Source: Pedobacter panaciterrae
Lineage (GTDB): Bacteria; Bacteroidota; Bacteroidia; Sphingobacteriales; Sphingobacteriaceae
NCBI RefSeq assembly: GCF_013204795.1
Contig: NZ_JABMKW010000012.1
Span: 83,024 to 147,023, forward strand
Direction: 5' to 3'
Length of the DNA: 64,000 nt
A model generated the notes under the pieces. That model was not told where the DNA came from. It ran no database searches and saw only the letters and a program-made list of their open reading frames with translations. Positions 54,346 through 63,910 of the stretch are shown in pieces. Position numbers and translations under genes: made by a program. The number at the start of each line of letters is the position of its first letter. Positions within the stretch are counted from its first letter, which is position 1.

Positions 54346-56163
54346 ATGAAAAGTATACATAAACTAATTATAGCAATATCTATAAGCATGGGGGCACTTG
54401 TAACCTCTTGCCAAAAGCTAGATATTCCACCTACTAATATTTTTACACCAGACATCATATTTGGTAGTGAGGCCGGCGTAAAATCCTTTTTGGCAACCAT
54501 TTACAGAGGTTTACCCATTGAAGATTTTAAGTACAGACCCGATCAGGGTTTCAAAACGGGTGGTAACGATTGGGAGAACTTCTTTAACTCAGCCTCAGTT
54601 ACGGGCGAAGAAGTTGGGCCTTTTGGTGGTATGGATATAGGGGGCGGTTTTGGCTACTGGCCATACGGTGATATCAGAAACGTTAATATTCTGATTGAAG
54701 AGTTACCAAAACATGCGGATAAGCTTGGACAGTCCAATGTAGATGCATTATTGGGCGAGGCGCACTTTTTAAGGGCATACTATTATTTCGGACTAGCCAA
54801 ACGTTATGGCGGTGTCCCAATTGTAACTACAGTGCAAGACCCGGGCGCACCACTTTCAGAATTACAGGTACACCGTGATAAAGAAGAAGCAACATGGGAT
54901 TTCATTGGTGCAGAGCTTGATCTGGGTTATCAGATGATGAATGAAACCAATGAGTTAGGCAGAGCTAATAAATATGCAGCTGCTGCATTAAAATCGAGAG
55001 CAATGTTGTATGCAGGCACCATAGCCAAATATGGATCTGCAAACTTTGTTGATGGCCAGGCCAGAGCCGAAGGATTTGCAGGCATACCTGCAGACAAAGC
55101 CAATGGATATTTCACAAAGGCATATGATGCTGCCAAACTACTTGAAGGACACTATTCACTATATGAGAAAAACTCAGATAAAGTACAGAACTATGTTGAC
55201 CTTTTCCTGAAAAGCGAAAGTCCTGAAAACATCTTTGTTAAACAGTATTCAATTATCTCTGGTACTGCACACAGCTGGGACGCTACCATGTCTCCTCGCT
55301 ACATGACTGCTAATGCACTTACCAGATCATACCCTACCCTTGATTTGGTACAACGCTGGGGCAACTTGCCGGTAACCAACTCAGATGGAACACCGAAACG
55401 TTTCAATGATCGTGCAGAATTAATGCAGGGACTTGAACCAAGATTGCTGGCCACGGTATATTTCCCGGGAGCAACTTTAAGAGGCCTCACATTTGATATG
55501 CAAAGGGGTATTTATCCTTCATTTAGCGGCACAGCAGCCGCAGAAGTTGCAAAGCCTGCTAACTCACGCAGCTACATACTATCAGGAGATACCAAAACTT
55601 TATACCAGGGAAGAATGATTATTGGTTTTACAGGACCATGGACCGGTGGCGATGAGCTAACCCGTACAGGTTTTTATGTAAGAAAATACATTGATGCTGC
55701 AAAACCAATTTCAACTGTTGACCTAAACAGAAGTGAGCAGCCATGGATTGATCTTCGTTACGCTGAAATACTATTAAACAGAGCCGAAGCAGCTATGGAA
55801 CTTGGCAATGCCGGTGATGCGCTAACAGTGATCAATATGATCAGAAATAGAGCTGGTGCAACCCCATATACTTCAATTGATATAGATAAGATCCGTAACG
55901 AAAGAGGAATGGAACTGGCTTTTGAAAATCAATACTACTGGGATTTAAAAAGATGGAGGATTGCAGATGTGGTTTTAAACAATGCCAGATTTAAGGGTCT
56001 TATGCCTTATTATGTATTTAACGAAAACAAATACATCTTTTTGTCGGAACCTGAATTGTTCCAGCGTAATTACAATTTCGACAAAAAATTCTACTACGAA
56101 CCAATACCTGGGGGTGAACTTGGTAAAAACCCTAATCTATACCCTAATAATCCTAATTACTAA
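54346..56163 (+). CDS. SusD/RagB-type glycan-binding lipoprotein
   Basis: A 605-residue lipoprotein (lipobox VTSC, C22) with the helical SusD fold. Typical parts: LLGEAHFLRAYYYFGLAKRYGGVPIV, a TPR-like helical scaffold, RYAEILLNRAEAAMELG and MIRNRAG. C-terminal segment GMELAFENQYYWDLKRWR is also diagnostic. It sits on the cell surface as a lid for the SusC-like transporter. Longer than starch SusD (551), with extra sequence around 370-410. Confidence 0.95.
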   Translation: MKSIHKLIIAISISMGALVTSCQKLDIPPTNIFTPDIIFGSEAGVKSFLATIYRGLPIEDFKYRPDQGFKTGGNDWENFFNSASVTGEEVGPFGGMDIGGGFGYWPYGDIRNVNILIEELPKHADKLGQSNVDALLGEAHFLRAYYYFGLAKRYGGVPIVTTVQDPGAPLSELQVHRDKEEATWDFIGAELDLGYQMMNETNELGRANKYAAAALKSRAMLYAGTIAKYGSANFVDGQARAEGFAGIPADKANGYFTKAYDAAKLLEGHYSLYEKNSDKVQNYVDLFLKSESPENIFVKQYSIISGTAHSWDATMSPRYMTANALTRSYPTLDLVQRWGNLPVTNSDGTPKRFNDRAELMQGLEPRLLATVYFPGATLRGLTFDMQRGIYPSFSGTAAAEVAKPANSRSYILSGDTKTLYQGRMIIGFTGPWTGGDELTRTGFYVRKYIDAAKPISTVDLNRSEQPWIDLRYAEILLNRAEAAMELGNAGDALTVINMIRNRAGATPYTSIDIDKIRNERGMELAFENQYYWDLKRWRIADVVLNNARFKGLMPYYVFNENKYIFLSEPELFQRNYNFDKKFYYEPIPGGELGKNPNLYPNNPNY

Positions 56164-56182
56164 GAATATAAAATTATAAGAT

Positions 56183-56899
56183 ATGAAAAAACTGATTAGT
56201 AGAATATTGTTGGGCACAACTATACTGGCAAGTTCTGCATGTACAAAAATAGACAACTATGATGGTCCTAATGCTTCATTCGAAGGAAACCTTATTTCCT
56301 CAGAAGGTGGCAATTTGCTTACCTCGCAAGGCAGCAGCCAAATAAGACTGGAGCAGATCAGCTGGAGTGCTACACCATCTCCGCAGGAGATACCAAGCAA
56401 ATTCGATGGTACGTTTAAAGATTCAAAACTCTTTAAAGGAACTTACAAAGTAATACCTAAGGGCGGTGCTTTCTGGCCACTTTATGATACCCTTACAGTT
56501 GATATTAATAAGGGTACAAAGCACGATTTTACCGTTACCCCATATATTCTCATCAAGAATTTCACTGCGGTGCTGAATGGCAAAACGTTAACATTAAAAT
56601 ATACAATGGAGGCGCCTATTGGCGCGGGTTTACCAACGATTATAGAAACTCAGCCATATGTTAACAATACCAAACTTGTAGGTGCAGGTGCATCCATCAG
56701 AGATTTTTCTGACATCTATAAGAAGGCGATTAATAAAGAATGGGCCGATATGACTGATGCAGATAAGTCTGTTACTATCGATATCCCTGATATGTTGCCA
56801 GGCAGAAAGTTCTTTGTAAGAGTAGGAGTTCGTTTAAACGATAGTTTCAAGAGCTCCAATTTCTCTGAAATTATAGAAATAGACGTACCAGCAAATTAA
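56183..56899 (+). CDS. DUF3823-type lipoprotein
   Basis: A 238-residue lipoprotein (lipobox SSAC, C20). The N-terminal half (NASFEGNLISSEGGNLLTSQG, KGTYKVIPKGGAFWP) and the C-terminal half (ILIKNFTAVLNGKTLTLKYTME, PGRKFFVRVGVRLND) match the two beta-sandwich parts of DUF3823 proteins. These commonly follow susC/susD genes and probably bind glycan at the surface. It starts 19 bases after the SusD stop. Confidence 0.85.
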   Translation: MKKLISRILLGTTILASSACTKIDNYDGPNASFEGNLISSEGGNLLTSQGSSQIRLEQISWSATPSPQEIPSKFDGTFKDSKLFKGTYKVIPKGGAFWPLYDTLTVDINKGTKHDFTVTPYILIKNFTAVLNGKTLTLKYTMEAPIGAGLPTIIETQPYVNNTKLVGAGASIRDFSDIYKKAINKEWADMTDADKSVTIDIPDMLPGRKFFVRVGVRLNDSFKSSNFSEIIEIDVPAN

Positions 56900-56921
56900 T
56901 TGAACCTAACAAATTATACTT

Positions 56922-58247
56922 ATGAAGAAGTTTAGGATATTGTTTTTCTCTTTTGCAACCATCGCTTTTCTGGCATCGTGTTCTAAAAGCAATGGCGTAA
57001 AAGATCCCGATCCGGAAGTAAAGCCACCGGCTACTCAGGATAAAGTGTATGACATGACTGGGGTAGTTTACAAATCTTATACTGGCTTGGTAATGGCTGG
57101 TTATCAGGGTTGGTTTGCTGCCGAGGGAGATGGTTCACAGCGCGGCTGGTACCACTATCAAGGCAATGGCGGTTTCTTCCCCGGAAATACCAATGTAGAT
57201 TTCTGGCCGGATATTACTGAATATACCAAAAAGTATAAGTCGCCTTTTAAATTTGCAAATGGCTCTGACGCTTACTTATACAGTCCTTACGATGAAGAAA
57301 GTGTTGATCTTCATTTCAAATGGATGAAGGATTACGGCATCGACGGTGTGCACATGCAACGCTTTGTAGGTGAGATTAAATCTTCAAATGCATCCGGAAA
57401 AAGACACTTCAATAAGGTGTTGGCCAATGCACTAAAAGCGGCTAAGAAATATGGCAGGGCAATTAGTGTAATGTATGACCTGAGCGGCTGTTCAAGCGCT
57501 GATGTTGCTTATCTGGAGCAGGACTGGAATGAATTACAAAGCCTTTTTAAACTTTTTGACAGTAAAGAGAACCCCACCTATTTATATCACAACGGCAGGC
57601 CATTGGTAACTATATGGGGTGTAGGTTTTAATGACAACAGAAAATATACCATTTCTGATGTAACCACACTAGTAGAAAAACTGAAAGGGCCAGATAATAA
57701 AGTAGCTGTTATGCTTGGAGTTCCCTTTTACTGGAGAACACTGGGTGATGATACAGAAAAATCGCCTCTGTTGCATGCATTGATAAAAAAAGCAGACATA
57801 GTTATGCCATGGGCTGTGGGAAGATTCGGCTCCGGAAATTACAATGAACGGATAACTTATGATGACATCCAATGGTGCAAGGCTAATAAGGTTGATTATG
57901 TGCCACTAGTATTTCCCGGCTTTACCTGGGGAAATATGCACAAGGATGCCAGCCTTTATTATCAGATACCCCGCTTAAAAGGTGATTTCTTGTGGCAGCA
58001 AATTGCCGGTGCAAAAAACGTGGGTGCAAAATCATTATATGTAGCCATGTTTGATGAAATTGATGAAGGCACAGCAATATTTAAGGCGGCCCGGGAAGCC
58101 GATACACCGCTGAATGGAGATGCCGGACTAAGATTCGTTGGAATTGAAAACGATCTGGCTTCCGATTACTACTTATGGCTTACAGGAAAGGGCGCAAGTT
58201 GGTTTCATGGCGAGCCAGGTTTTACCAGGGTTAAACCAGTTAGATAA
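56922..58247 (+). CDS. GH71/99-like glycoside hydrolase lipoprotein, copy 2
   Basis: A 441-residue lipoprotein (lipobox LASC, C20), in the susCD operon 22 bases after the DUF3823 gene. It is close to copy 1: YTGLVMAGYQGWFAAEGDG, VDLHFKWMKDYGIDGVHMQRF, AISVMYDLSGCS, RPLVTIWGVGFND, VMLGVPFYWRTL, MFDEIDEGTA. The glutamate pair is E379 and E382. The surface lipid anchor suggests it cuts polysaccharide at the cell surface. Substrate unknown. Confidence 0.8.
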   Translation: MKKFRILFFSFATIAFLASCSKSNGVKDPDPEVKPPATQDKVYDMTGVVYKSYTGLVMAGYQGWFAAEGDGSQRGWYHYQGNGGFFPGNTNVDFWPDITEYTKKYKSPFKFANGSDAYLYSPYDEESVDLHFKWMKDYGIDGVHMQRFVGEIKSSNASGKRHFNKVLANALKAAKKYGRAISVMYDLSGCSSADVAYLEQDWNELQSLFKLFDSKENPTYLYHNGRPLVTIWGVGFNDNRKYTISDVTTLVEKLKGPDNKVAVMLGVPFYWRTLGDDTEKSPLLHALIKKADIVMPWAVGRFGSGNYNERITYDDIQWCKANKVDYVPLVFPGFTWGNMHKDASLYYQIPRLKGDFLWQQIAGAKNVGAKSLYVAMFDEIDEGTAIFKAAREADTPLNGDAGLRFVGIENDLASDYYLWLTGKGASWFHGEPGFTRVKPVR

Positions 58248-58283
58248 CGAAGAAATTAATGTTAAACTTTTAAAACAAAGGAA

Positions 58284-59417
58284 ATGAGATTAATAAAAAG
58301 TATGATGGTATATTCCATCGCCCTGTTCGGGCTTACAGTAACCAGCTGTAAAAAGGAAACTTACACTTCAAGAGATACCAGTCATTTGGTGCCCTTGCCA
58401 GAGGAACCGGGAGAGCCGGCTGATCCTACACTGGTGGTATTTGACAATGTTGATGCTAAAGATGGGTGGCAAACTGTTGGTGATCCTGTTATTGAAACAT
58501 CAGGAGCTAAAGAAGGCAGCGGCTACCTTAAAAACACCATTAAAAACGGAGACGATTTTATGCAATTTATAAAGCATTTAGCTACTCCATTGGATTCTAA
58601 ACTTACAACAGCAAACGGCCAGTTCTCTTTCTGGTGGTATATCTCTGATGTATCAGCCATTAAAGAAGATGGACAAATTGAGATCACCAGTGGTGGAGAT
58701 GCAGATAAGGATGAGTATGGATGGTCTGTAGCTAAATTATTGCCTACTTTAAAAAATGGCTGGAATCAGGTAAATCTTAATTTAAGAGATGCAGATATAT
58801 CCGGCGCGCCAAATCCCGCTGCCCTTAACTTTTTCCGGGTATTTTTCTGGACCAAAACCAAAGATCATTCGGATGTAATTACCGGTGTTGATGGGCTGGT
58901 ACTTAGGGCAGTGCCGGCAGCTCCGGCTGTTTCTTTTGAAAATGCAGATAAGCCAGATGGCTGGGAAACTGTGGGTGCTCCTGTTATTGAAACAGCAGGC
59001 AAAAAAGAAGGCACAGGTTACCTTAAGAACACCATAGCAAACGGCGGAGACTTTATGCAGTTTATCAGAAAATTTGAAACACCGTTTAATTCAACTTTTA
59101 ACAAAAGTAATGGTCAGTTTAAATTCTGGTGGTATATATCAGATGTTTCTCATATCAAAAAAGATGGTTCCATAGAGCTTACCAGCTCCGGAAAGGCCGA
59201 TGATCATGAATCTGCCTGGGATGTAGCCCCATTAGTAGATAATTTAAAGAACGGCTGGAATGAAATTACACTTGATTTTGACAAAGCAATTAATAGTGGT
59301 GACGGTGGCGCAGACTTTACTGCCATTAACTATTTCCGGGTATTCTTTTTTACCACGAGCAAAGATCATCCGGATGTGGCTGTGGGTATAGACGATCTTC
59401 GTTTTACAGGGAAATAA
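58284..59417 (+). CDS. Lipoprotein with two tandem copies of a sugar-binding-like domain
   Basis: A 377-residue lipoprotein (lipobox VTSC, C22). Residues about 51-208 and 214-377 are two copies of one domain, with matching blocks DGWQTVGDPVIETSG / DGWETVGAPVIETAG, GYLKNTIKNGDDFMQFI / GYLKNTIANGGDFMQFI, GQFSFWWYISDVS / GQFKFWWYISDVS and FRVFFWTKTKDH / FRVFFFTTSKDH. The fold looks like a beta-sandwich binding domain; conserved Trp residues (FWWY) could stack on sugar rings. I do not recognise a named family. It lies between two GH71/99-like genes. Confidence 0.75.
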   Translation: MRLIKSMMVYSIALFGLTVTSCKKETYTSRDTSHLVPLPEEPGEPADPTLVVFDNVDAKDGWQTVGDPVIETSGAKEGSGYLKNTIKNGDDFMQFIKHLATPLDSKLTTANGQFSFWWYISDVSAIKEDGQIEITSGGDADKDEYGWSVAKLLPTLKNGWNQVNLNLRDADISGAPNPAALNFFRVFFWTKTKDHSDVITGVDGLVLRAVPAAPAVSFENADKPDGWETVGAPVIETAGKKEGTGYLKNTIANGGDFMQFIRKFETPFNSTFNKSNGQFKFWWYISDVSHIKKDGSIELTSSGKADDHESAWDVAPLVDNLKNGWNEITLDFDKAINSGDGGADFTAINYFRVFFFTTSKDHPDVAVGIDDLRFTGK

Positions 59418-59419
59418 CC

Positions 59420-60688
59420 ATGAACATGAAAAAAAATGACATTGCCTTTCTGCTGGCCTTATTTACTTTAATGAGCAGTTGCTCAAAAAAGAGTTCTAAA
59501 GAAATCACCTCTCCCGATAAACCGGGGGAAGTGATTGACATAACCCCCTCTCCGGTTGGCGACGTGGTTGGCAAAATAACTGTTGGCTATCAGGGTTGGT
59601 TTGCAGCAAAAGGTGATGGCTCTCCAATTGATGCTTGGTGGCATTATACCCAGGATTGGGGGAAGATTCCTTCCCCTACCAATCTGGGGATAAAATCATG
59701 GCCTGACGTTAGGGAATATACAGAAACCTTTCAAACTGGTTTTGCAGATCTTGGCAATGGGCAAGCCGCAAAGTTATTCTCATCGTTTACTACTCAAACC
59801 GTAAACACACAGTTTCTTTGGATGCAGCAAAATGGTATTGATGCAGCCGCGCTGCAGCGCTTTAACCCAAATGGAATTGAGGGTCCGGTACGTGACGCCA
59901 TTACAGCAAAGGTAAAAACCGCAGCAGAGGCTTATGGACGTAAGTTCTACATCATGTATGATGTAAGTGGGTGGACTAATATGCAATCAGAAATTAAAAC
60001 CGATTGGACAAATAAAATGTCGGCCTATATCACTTCATCAGCCTATGCAAAGCAAAATGGGAAGCCCGTAGTTTGCATATGGGGATTTGGATTTAATGAT
60101 AACAATCATCCCTGGCCTGCATCGGTTTGTCTGGATGTAATTAACTGGTTTAAAAGCAAAGGATGTTATGTTATAGGCGGCGTGCCTACCCATTGGCGGA
60201 AACAGGAGAGCGACTCCAGACCCAATTTCATCAGCGCTTATAAAGCTTTTGATATGCTATCACCATGGATGGTGGGCAGAATTGGCAATGCAAACGAATC
60301 TGACGGCTTTTTTGTAAATGTGAACAAACCCGATCAGGCTTATTGCAATTCGAATGGAATTGATTATCAGCCTTGCGTATTGCCCGGTGATTTACAGGAA
60401 CGCCAACGTGCGCATGGAGACTTTATGTGGCGCCAGTTCTATAACATGAAAAGAGTGGGTTGTCAGGGAATATACATCTCTATATTTGATGAGTACAATG
60501 AAGGAAATCAGATTGCGAAAACTGCTGAGAATTCATCATTTATACCTAAAGGATCATCATTTGTAACACTGGATGAAGACGGTACTGCCTGTTCCTCAGA
60601 TTATTATTTGAGGTTAACCGGTGATGGAGGGAAAATGTTTAAAGGGCAAATTGCACTTACAGCTGTGCGTCCAACTAGTCCGATGTAA
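59420..60688 (+). CDS. GH71/99-like glycoside hydrolase lipoprotein, copy 3
   Basis: A 422-residue lipoprotein (lipobox MSSC, C21), 2 bases after the previous gene. It is the most diverged copy: KITVGYQGWFAAKGDGSP, VNTQFLWMQQNGIDAAALQRF, FYIMYDVSGWT, KPVVCIWGFGFNDNNHP, YVIGGVPTHWRKQ and IFDEYNEGNQ. The glutamate pair is E358 and E361. Divergence from copies 1 and 2 suggests a different linkage or product length. It is the last gene of the susC operon. Confidence 0.78.
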   Translation: MNMKKNDIAFLLALFTLMSSCSKKSSKEITSPDKPGEVIDITPSPVGDVVGKITVGYQGWFAAKGDGSPIDAWWHYTQDWGKIPSPTNLGIKSWPDVREYTETFQTGFADLGNGQAAKLFSSFTTQTVNTQFLWMQQNGIDAAALQRFNPNGIEGPVRDAITAKVKTAAEAYGRKFYIMYDVSGWTNMQSEIKTDWTNKMSAYITSSAYAKQNGKPVVCIWGFGFNDNNHPWPASVCLDVINWFKSKGCYVIGGVPTHWRKQESDSRPNFISAYKAFDMLSPWMVGRIGNANESDGFFVNVNKPDQAYCNSNGIDYQPCVLPGDLQERQRAHGDFMWRQFYNMKRVGCQGIYISIFDEYNEGNQIAKTAENSSFIPKGSSFVTLDEDGTACSSDYYLRLTGDGGKMFKGQIALTAVRPTSPM

Positions 60689-60794
60689 GTTTTATTAATG
60701 TTTTCCTAAAACTTGTCTCTTAAATAATACACTTTATCCGTTACTTAGAGAATTAAAATTCCTTTACCTTTAATACCATTAAAACAAAAAACAA

Positions 60795-61556
60795 ATGAAA
60801 ATCACGACTAGAAACCACTCTTTAGCAAAAGCATTAACAATGCTGTCATTAATATTGATCATGTTTAGTGCCACATCGGCCTCTGCAAAGAAAAACCCAA
60901 GAATCCTTGTGTTCTGTAAAACAGCCGGGTTTCACCATGATGCAATTGCAGTAGGAACTACAGCTATTATTAAATTAGGAGCAGAAAATAATTTTGATGT
61001 AGATACCACAACCAATTCAGAGAAGTTCACCGCAGATAACTTGAAAAATTACAAGGCTGTAGTGTTTTTCAATACCACTGGTGATGTATTAAATGATACC
61101 CAACAAGCTGTTTTTGAGAAATATATTCAAGGCGGCGGTAACTTTGTTGGTGTACATGCTGCTACTGATACTGAGTACGACTGGCCTTGGTATGGTAAAC
61201 TGGTAGGCGCTTATTTTGTTAGTCACCCAAGTCAGCAAGAGGCGTCATTAAATGTAACTAACCGCAACCACATCTCTACAAAACACCTTCCGGAAGTTTG
61301 GAAAAGAAAAGACGAATGGTATAATTTCAAATGGGTAGCCGACGGCTTAAATGTATTAATATCTATTGATGAGAAAAGCTATGATGCCGGTAAAGGAAAA
61401 ATGGGTGATAAACACCCAATGGCATGGTACCATGAATATGATGGTGGCCGGGCTTTCTACACTGAACTGGGCCATACAGATGAATCTTATGCTGATCCAC
61501 TTTATCTTAAACATCTTTTAGGGGGGATCAAATATGCTTTGGGTGTGAAAAAATAA
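60795..61556 (+). CDS. ThuA-domain exported protein
   Basis: A 253-residue protein with a signal peptide (LTMLSLILIMFSATSASA). ThuA-type class I glutamine-amidotransferase-like fold: ILVFCKTAGFHHDAIAVG, YKAVVFFNTTGDVLND, FEKYIQGGGNFVGVHAATDTEYDWPWYG, HPMAWYHEYDGGRAFYTELGHTDESY. ThuA proteins take part in use of trehalose and related sugars; the exact reaction is not settled. It lies 106 bases after the GH operon and 39 bases before a cytochrome-type dehydrogenase. Confidence 0.9.
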   Translation: MKITTRNHSLAKALTMLSLILIMFSATSASAKKNPRILVFCKTAGFHHDAIAVGTTAIIKLGAENNFDVDTTTNSEKFTADNLKNYKAVVFFNTTGDVLNDTQQAVFEKYIQGGGNFVGVHAATDTEYDWPWYGKLVGAYFVSHPSQQEASLNVTNRNHISTKHLPEVWKRKDEWYNFKWVADGLNVLISIDEKSYDAGKGKMGDKHPMAWYHEYDGGRAFYTELGHTDESYADPLYLKHLLGGIKYALGVKK

Positions 61557-61595
61557 ACACACCCTCAACCCAAAACACACAAAACCAAATACACA

Positions 61596-63815
61596 ATGAA
61601 ACCAAATAAACAATGGGTATTGGGCATGCTCGGCTTGTCTATGCTCGTTTATACTTGTAAAGTATCTCAAAATACTTTAAAACGAGACGCCAATGGAAAG
61701 GTAATCGTAAACACCAACCCCTCTCCTGCTTATCTAACACCGCAGGAGAGTCTTAAAACCATCCATCTTCCTAAAGGCTACCACCTCGAACTTGTAGCCA
61801 GCGAGCCCATGATTCATGAACCTGTAGCAATTGCATGGGACGGTAACGGACGCATGTACGTTGCAGAGATGAATACCTATATGCAGGACGCTGAAGGTAC
61901 AGATGAGATGAAGCCGATATGTACCATTAAAAGACTAGAAGATACCAATGGTGATGGAAAAATGGATAAATCAGTAGTTTTTCTTGATAAGTTATTACTT
62001 CCAAGAATGATCCTTCCACTTGATGACCGCCTTTTGGTTGCAGAAACTTTTGACAATAGTATTTATAGTTATCGTGATACCAATGGAGATGGCGTGGCCG
62101 ATGAAAAGAAAATGGTTTTCAAAAATGAGTCTGAAAACAAAAGTAATCTGGAGCATCAGCGAAGCGGTTTAGTGTGGAATCTTGACAATAAGATCTATGT
62201 AACTGTAGAAAACGTTCGTTACAAATTTGAGGATGGTTTATTAAAACCTGAGAATCAGCATGAAGGTTCAGGCGGTCAGTGGGGTCTTGCGAATGACAAC
62301 TACGGTCGATTGTTTTTTTCATCCGCCGGTGGCGAAGCTCCTGCAGTAAACTTCCAACAAAATCCCTACTTTGGATATTTGGACCTTGGCGAACAGTATA
62401 ATGATAAATTTCAGGATGTCTGGCCTATAATTTCTACACCAGATGTTCAGGGAGGTTTAGGCCGATTACGTCCGGACAGTACACTAAATCATTTTACAGC
62501 TTGTACAGGTCAGTCTGTTTTCAGAGGCAACTCGTTACCAGATGATCTGAAAGGAGATTTATTGATCTGTGAACCGGTAGGCAGACTGATCAGAAGAGCC
62601 AAGGTTACGAACACCAATGGTAAAATAACCCTAAAAAATGCATACGAGAAAGAAGAATTTATTGCTTCTACAGACATGAACTTCAGACCTGTAAACAGTG
62701 TAACAGGCCCAGATGGATGTGTGTATATTGTAGACATGTACCGGGGAATTATCCAGGAAGGTAACTGGACAAGAAAGGGAACTTACCTGCGTAACCAGAT
62801 TGATCAAAAGCAATTCGACAAAAATATTGGCCGAGGACGTATCTATAGATTGGTTCACGACGGTATCAAGCGCGATAAGACGGTCCCAAATATGTTAAGC
62901 CTTACCAGTGATAAATTGGTTCCGTACCTTTCGCATCCTAACGGATGGTGGCGAGATAATGCACAGAAACTCATAGTGGTTCGTGGAGATAAATCTGTTG
63001 TACCTGCGCTAAAAGAACTGGCATTAAACTCACCTGTGCAGCTGGCCCGTATTCATGCCCTGTGGACGATAAACGGTCTTAATGCGCTAGACAGACCTAC
63101 CCTATTAGCTGCATTGAAAGACAAAGATGCGGAGGTAAGAAAAACTGCGTTGTGGATTAGTGAAGAGCCAATAAGAAAAGGAGATGAAAGTCTGGTATTG
63201 GCAGTTGAGCCACTAAAAAATGATCCTAGTGCCGATGTTCGTTTACAACTTGGATTATCATTAAGGTTCAACAGCTCTGATAAAGCACAGCAAATCATAG
63301 CCGACATCATTAAGGATCATCCTGAAGACATAGTTCTTGCAGAATCGCAGAAGAAATATCACAGACAAATTGAGGCTAAAGCTACTGCAGAAAAGAATTC
63401 AAAATTAATGGCTGCTGCTGATCAGAAATTAATTAACGATGGCGCATTAATTTTTAAACAGCTTTGCGTTACCTGCCATGGTGCAGAAGGTAAAGGTGTA
63501 ATTAATGGTGGTAAAGATATGCCAGCTCCGCCACTGGCAGCGAGTAAAGATGTGAATGGCGATCCCGAAAAGATAATCCGCATTCTACTTCACGGCTTAT
63601 CGGGTCCGGTTAATGGTAAAACATATGCCGATGTGATGCCTGCCCTTGGAAGTAATAATGACGAATACATTGCTTCAGTAATCAGCTATATTCGTAATGA
63701 TATCGGCAACAAGGCATCTACAGTAAAGGCTGCTGACGTTAAAAAAGTACGTGAGCAAACTGCCGGAAGAACCAAAAACTGGACATGGCAGGAATTGAAT
63801 GCATTGAGGAAATAA
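61596..63815 (+). CDS. PVC-type membrane-bound dehydrogenase with c-type heme domain
   Basis: A 739-residue exported protein, probably a lipoprotein (LVYTC, C21). Residues about 50-420 form a beta-propeller-like sorbosone/glucose-dehydrogenase type domain (GYHLELVASEPMIHEPVAIAWDGNGRMYVAEM, GPDGCVYIVDMYRGIIQEG). HEAT-like repeats follow (about 440-570). A cytochrome c domain at about 615-700 has CVTCHGAEGKG as heme site and a candidate Met ligand in DVMPALG. It may oxidise sugars in the periplasm with electrons passed to the heme. Often seen beside ThuA genes. Confidence 0.88.
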   Translation: MKPNKQWVLGMLGLSMLVYTCKVSQNTLKRDANGKVIVNTNPSPAYLTPQESLKTIHLPKGYHLELVASEPMIHEPVAIAWDGNGRMYVAEMNTYMQDAEGTDEMKPICTIKRLEDTNGDGKMDKSVVFLDKLLLPRMILPLDDRLLVAETFDNSIYSYRDTNGDGVADEKKMVFKNESENKSNLEHQRSGLVWNLDNKIYVTVENVRYKFEDGLLKPENQHEGSGGQWGLANDNYGRLFFSSAGGEAPAVNFQQNPYFGYLDLGEQYNDKFQDVWPIISTPDVQGGLGRLRPDSTLNHFTACTGQSVFRGNSLPDDLKGDLLICEPVGRLIRRAKVTNTNGKITLKNAYEKEEFIASTDMNFRPVNSVTGPDGCVYIVDMYRGIIQEGNWTRKGTYLRNQIDQKQFDKNIGRGRIYRLVHDGIKRDKTVPNMLSLTSDKLVPYLSHPNGWWRDNAQKLIVVRGDKSVVPALKELALNSPVQLARIHALWTINGLNALDRPTLLAALKDKDAEVRKTALWISEEPIRKGDESLVLAVEPLKNDPSADVRLQLGLSLRFNSSDKAQQIIADIIKDHPEDIVLAESQKKYHRQIEAKATAEKNSKLMAAADQKLINDGALIFKQLCVTCHGAEGKGVINGGKDMPAPPLAASKDVNGDPEKIIRILLHGLSGPVNGKTYADVMPALGSNNDEYIASVISYIRNDIGNKASTVKAADVKKVREQTAGRTKNWTWQELNALRK

Positions 63816-63828
63816 GGATAGATTGAAA

Positions 63829-63870
63829 TAAAAAAGGGGGCTGATCAATTATGATCAGCCCCCTTTTTTA
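63829..63870. terminator. Bidirectional terminator
   Basis: Perfect stem GGGGGCTGATCA/TGATCAGCCCCC with a 4-base loop, flanked by six As and six Ts. It lies 14 bases after the dehydrogenase stop and can also end the convergent gene at 63911. Confidence 0.93.
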
Positions 63871-63875
63871 TTATT

Positions 63876-63905
63876 TCGTCATCTCTCCTATCGTCGAGAT
63901 GACGA
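63876..63905. repeat. Palindromic repeat copy 4, short form
   Basis: Arms TCGTCATCTC/GAGATGACGA around TCCTATCGTC. The right part CCTATCGTCGAGATGACG differs by one base from CCTATTGTCGAGATGACG of the 37359 copy, so it appears to be a shortened relative. Confidence 0.85.
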
Positions 63906-63910
63906 ACGTA

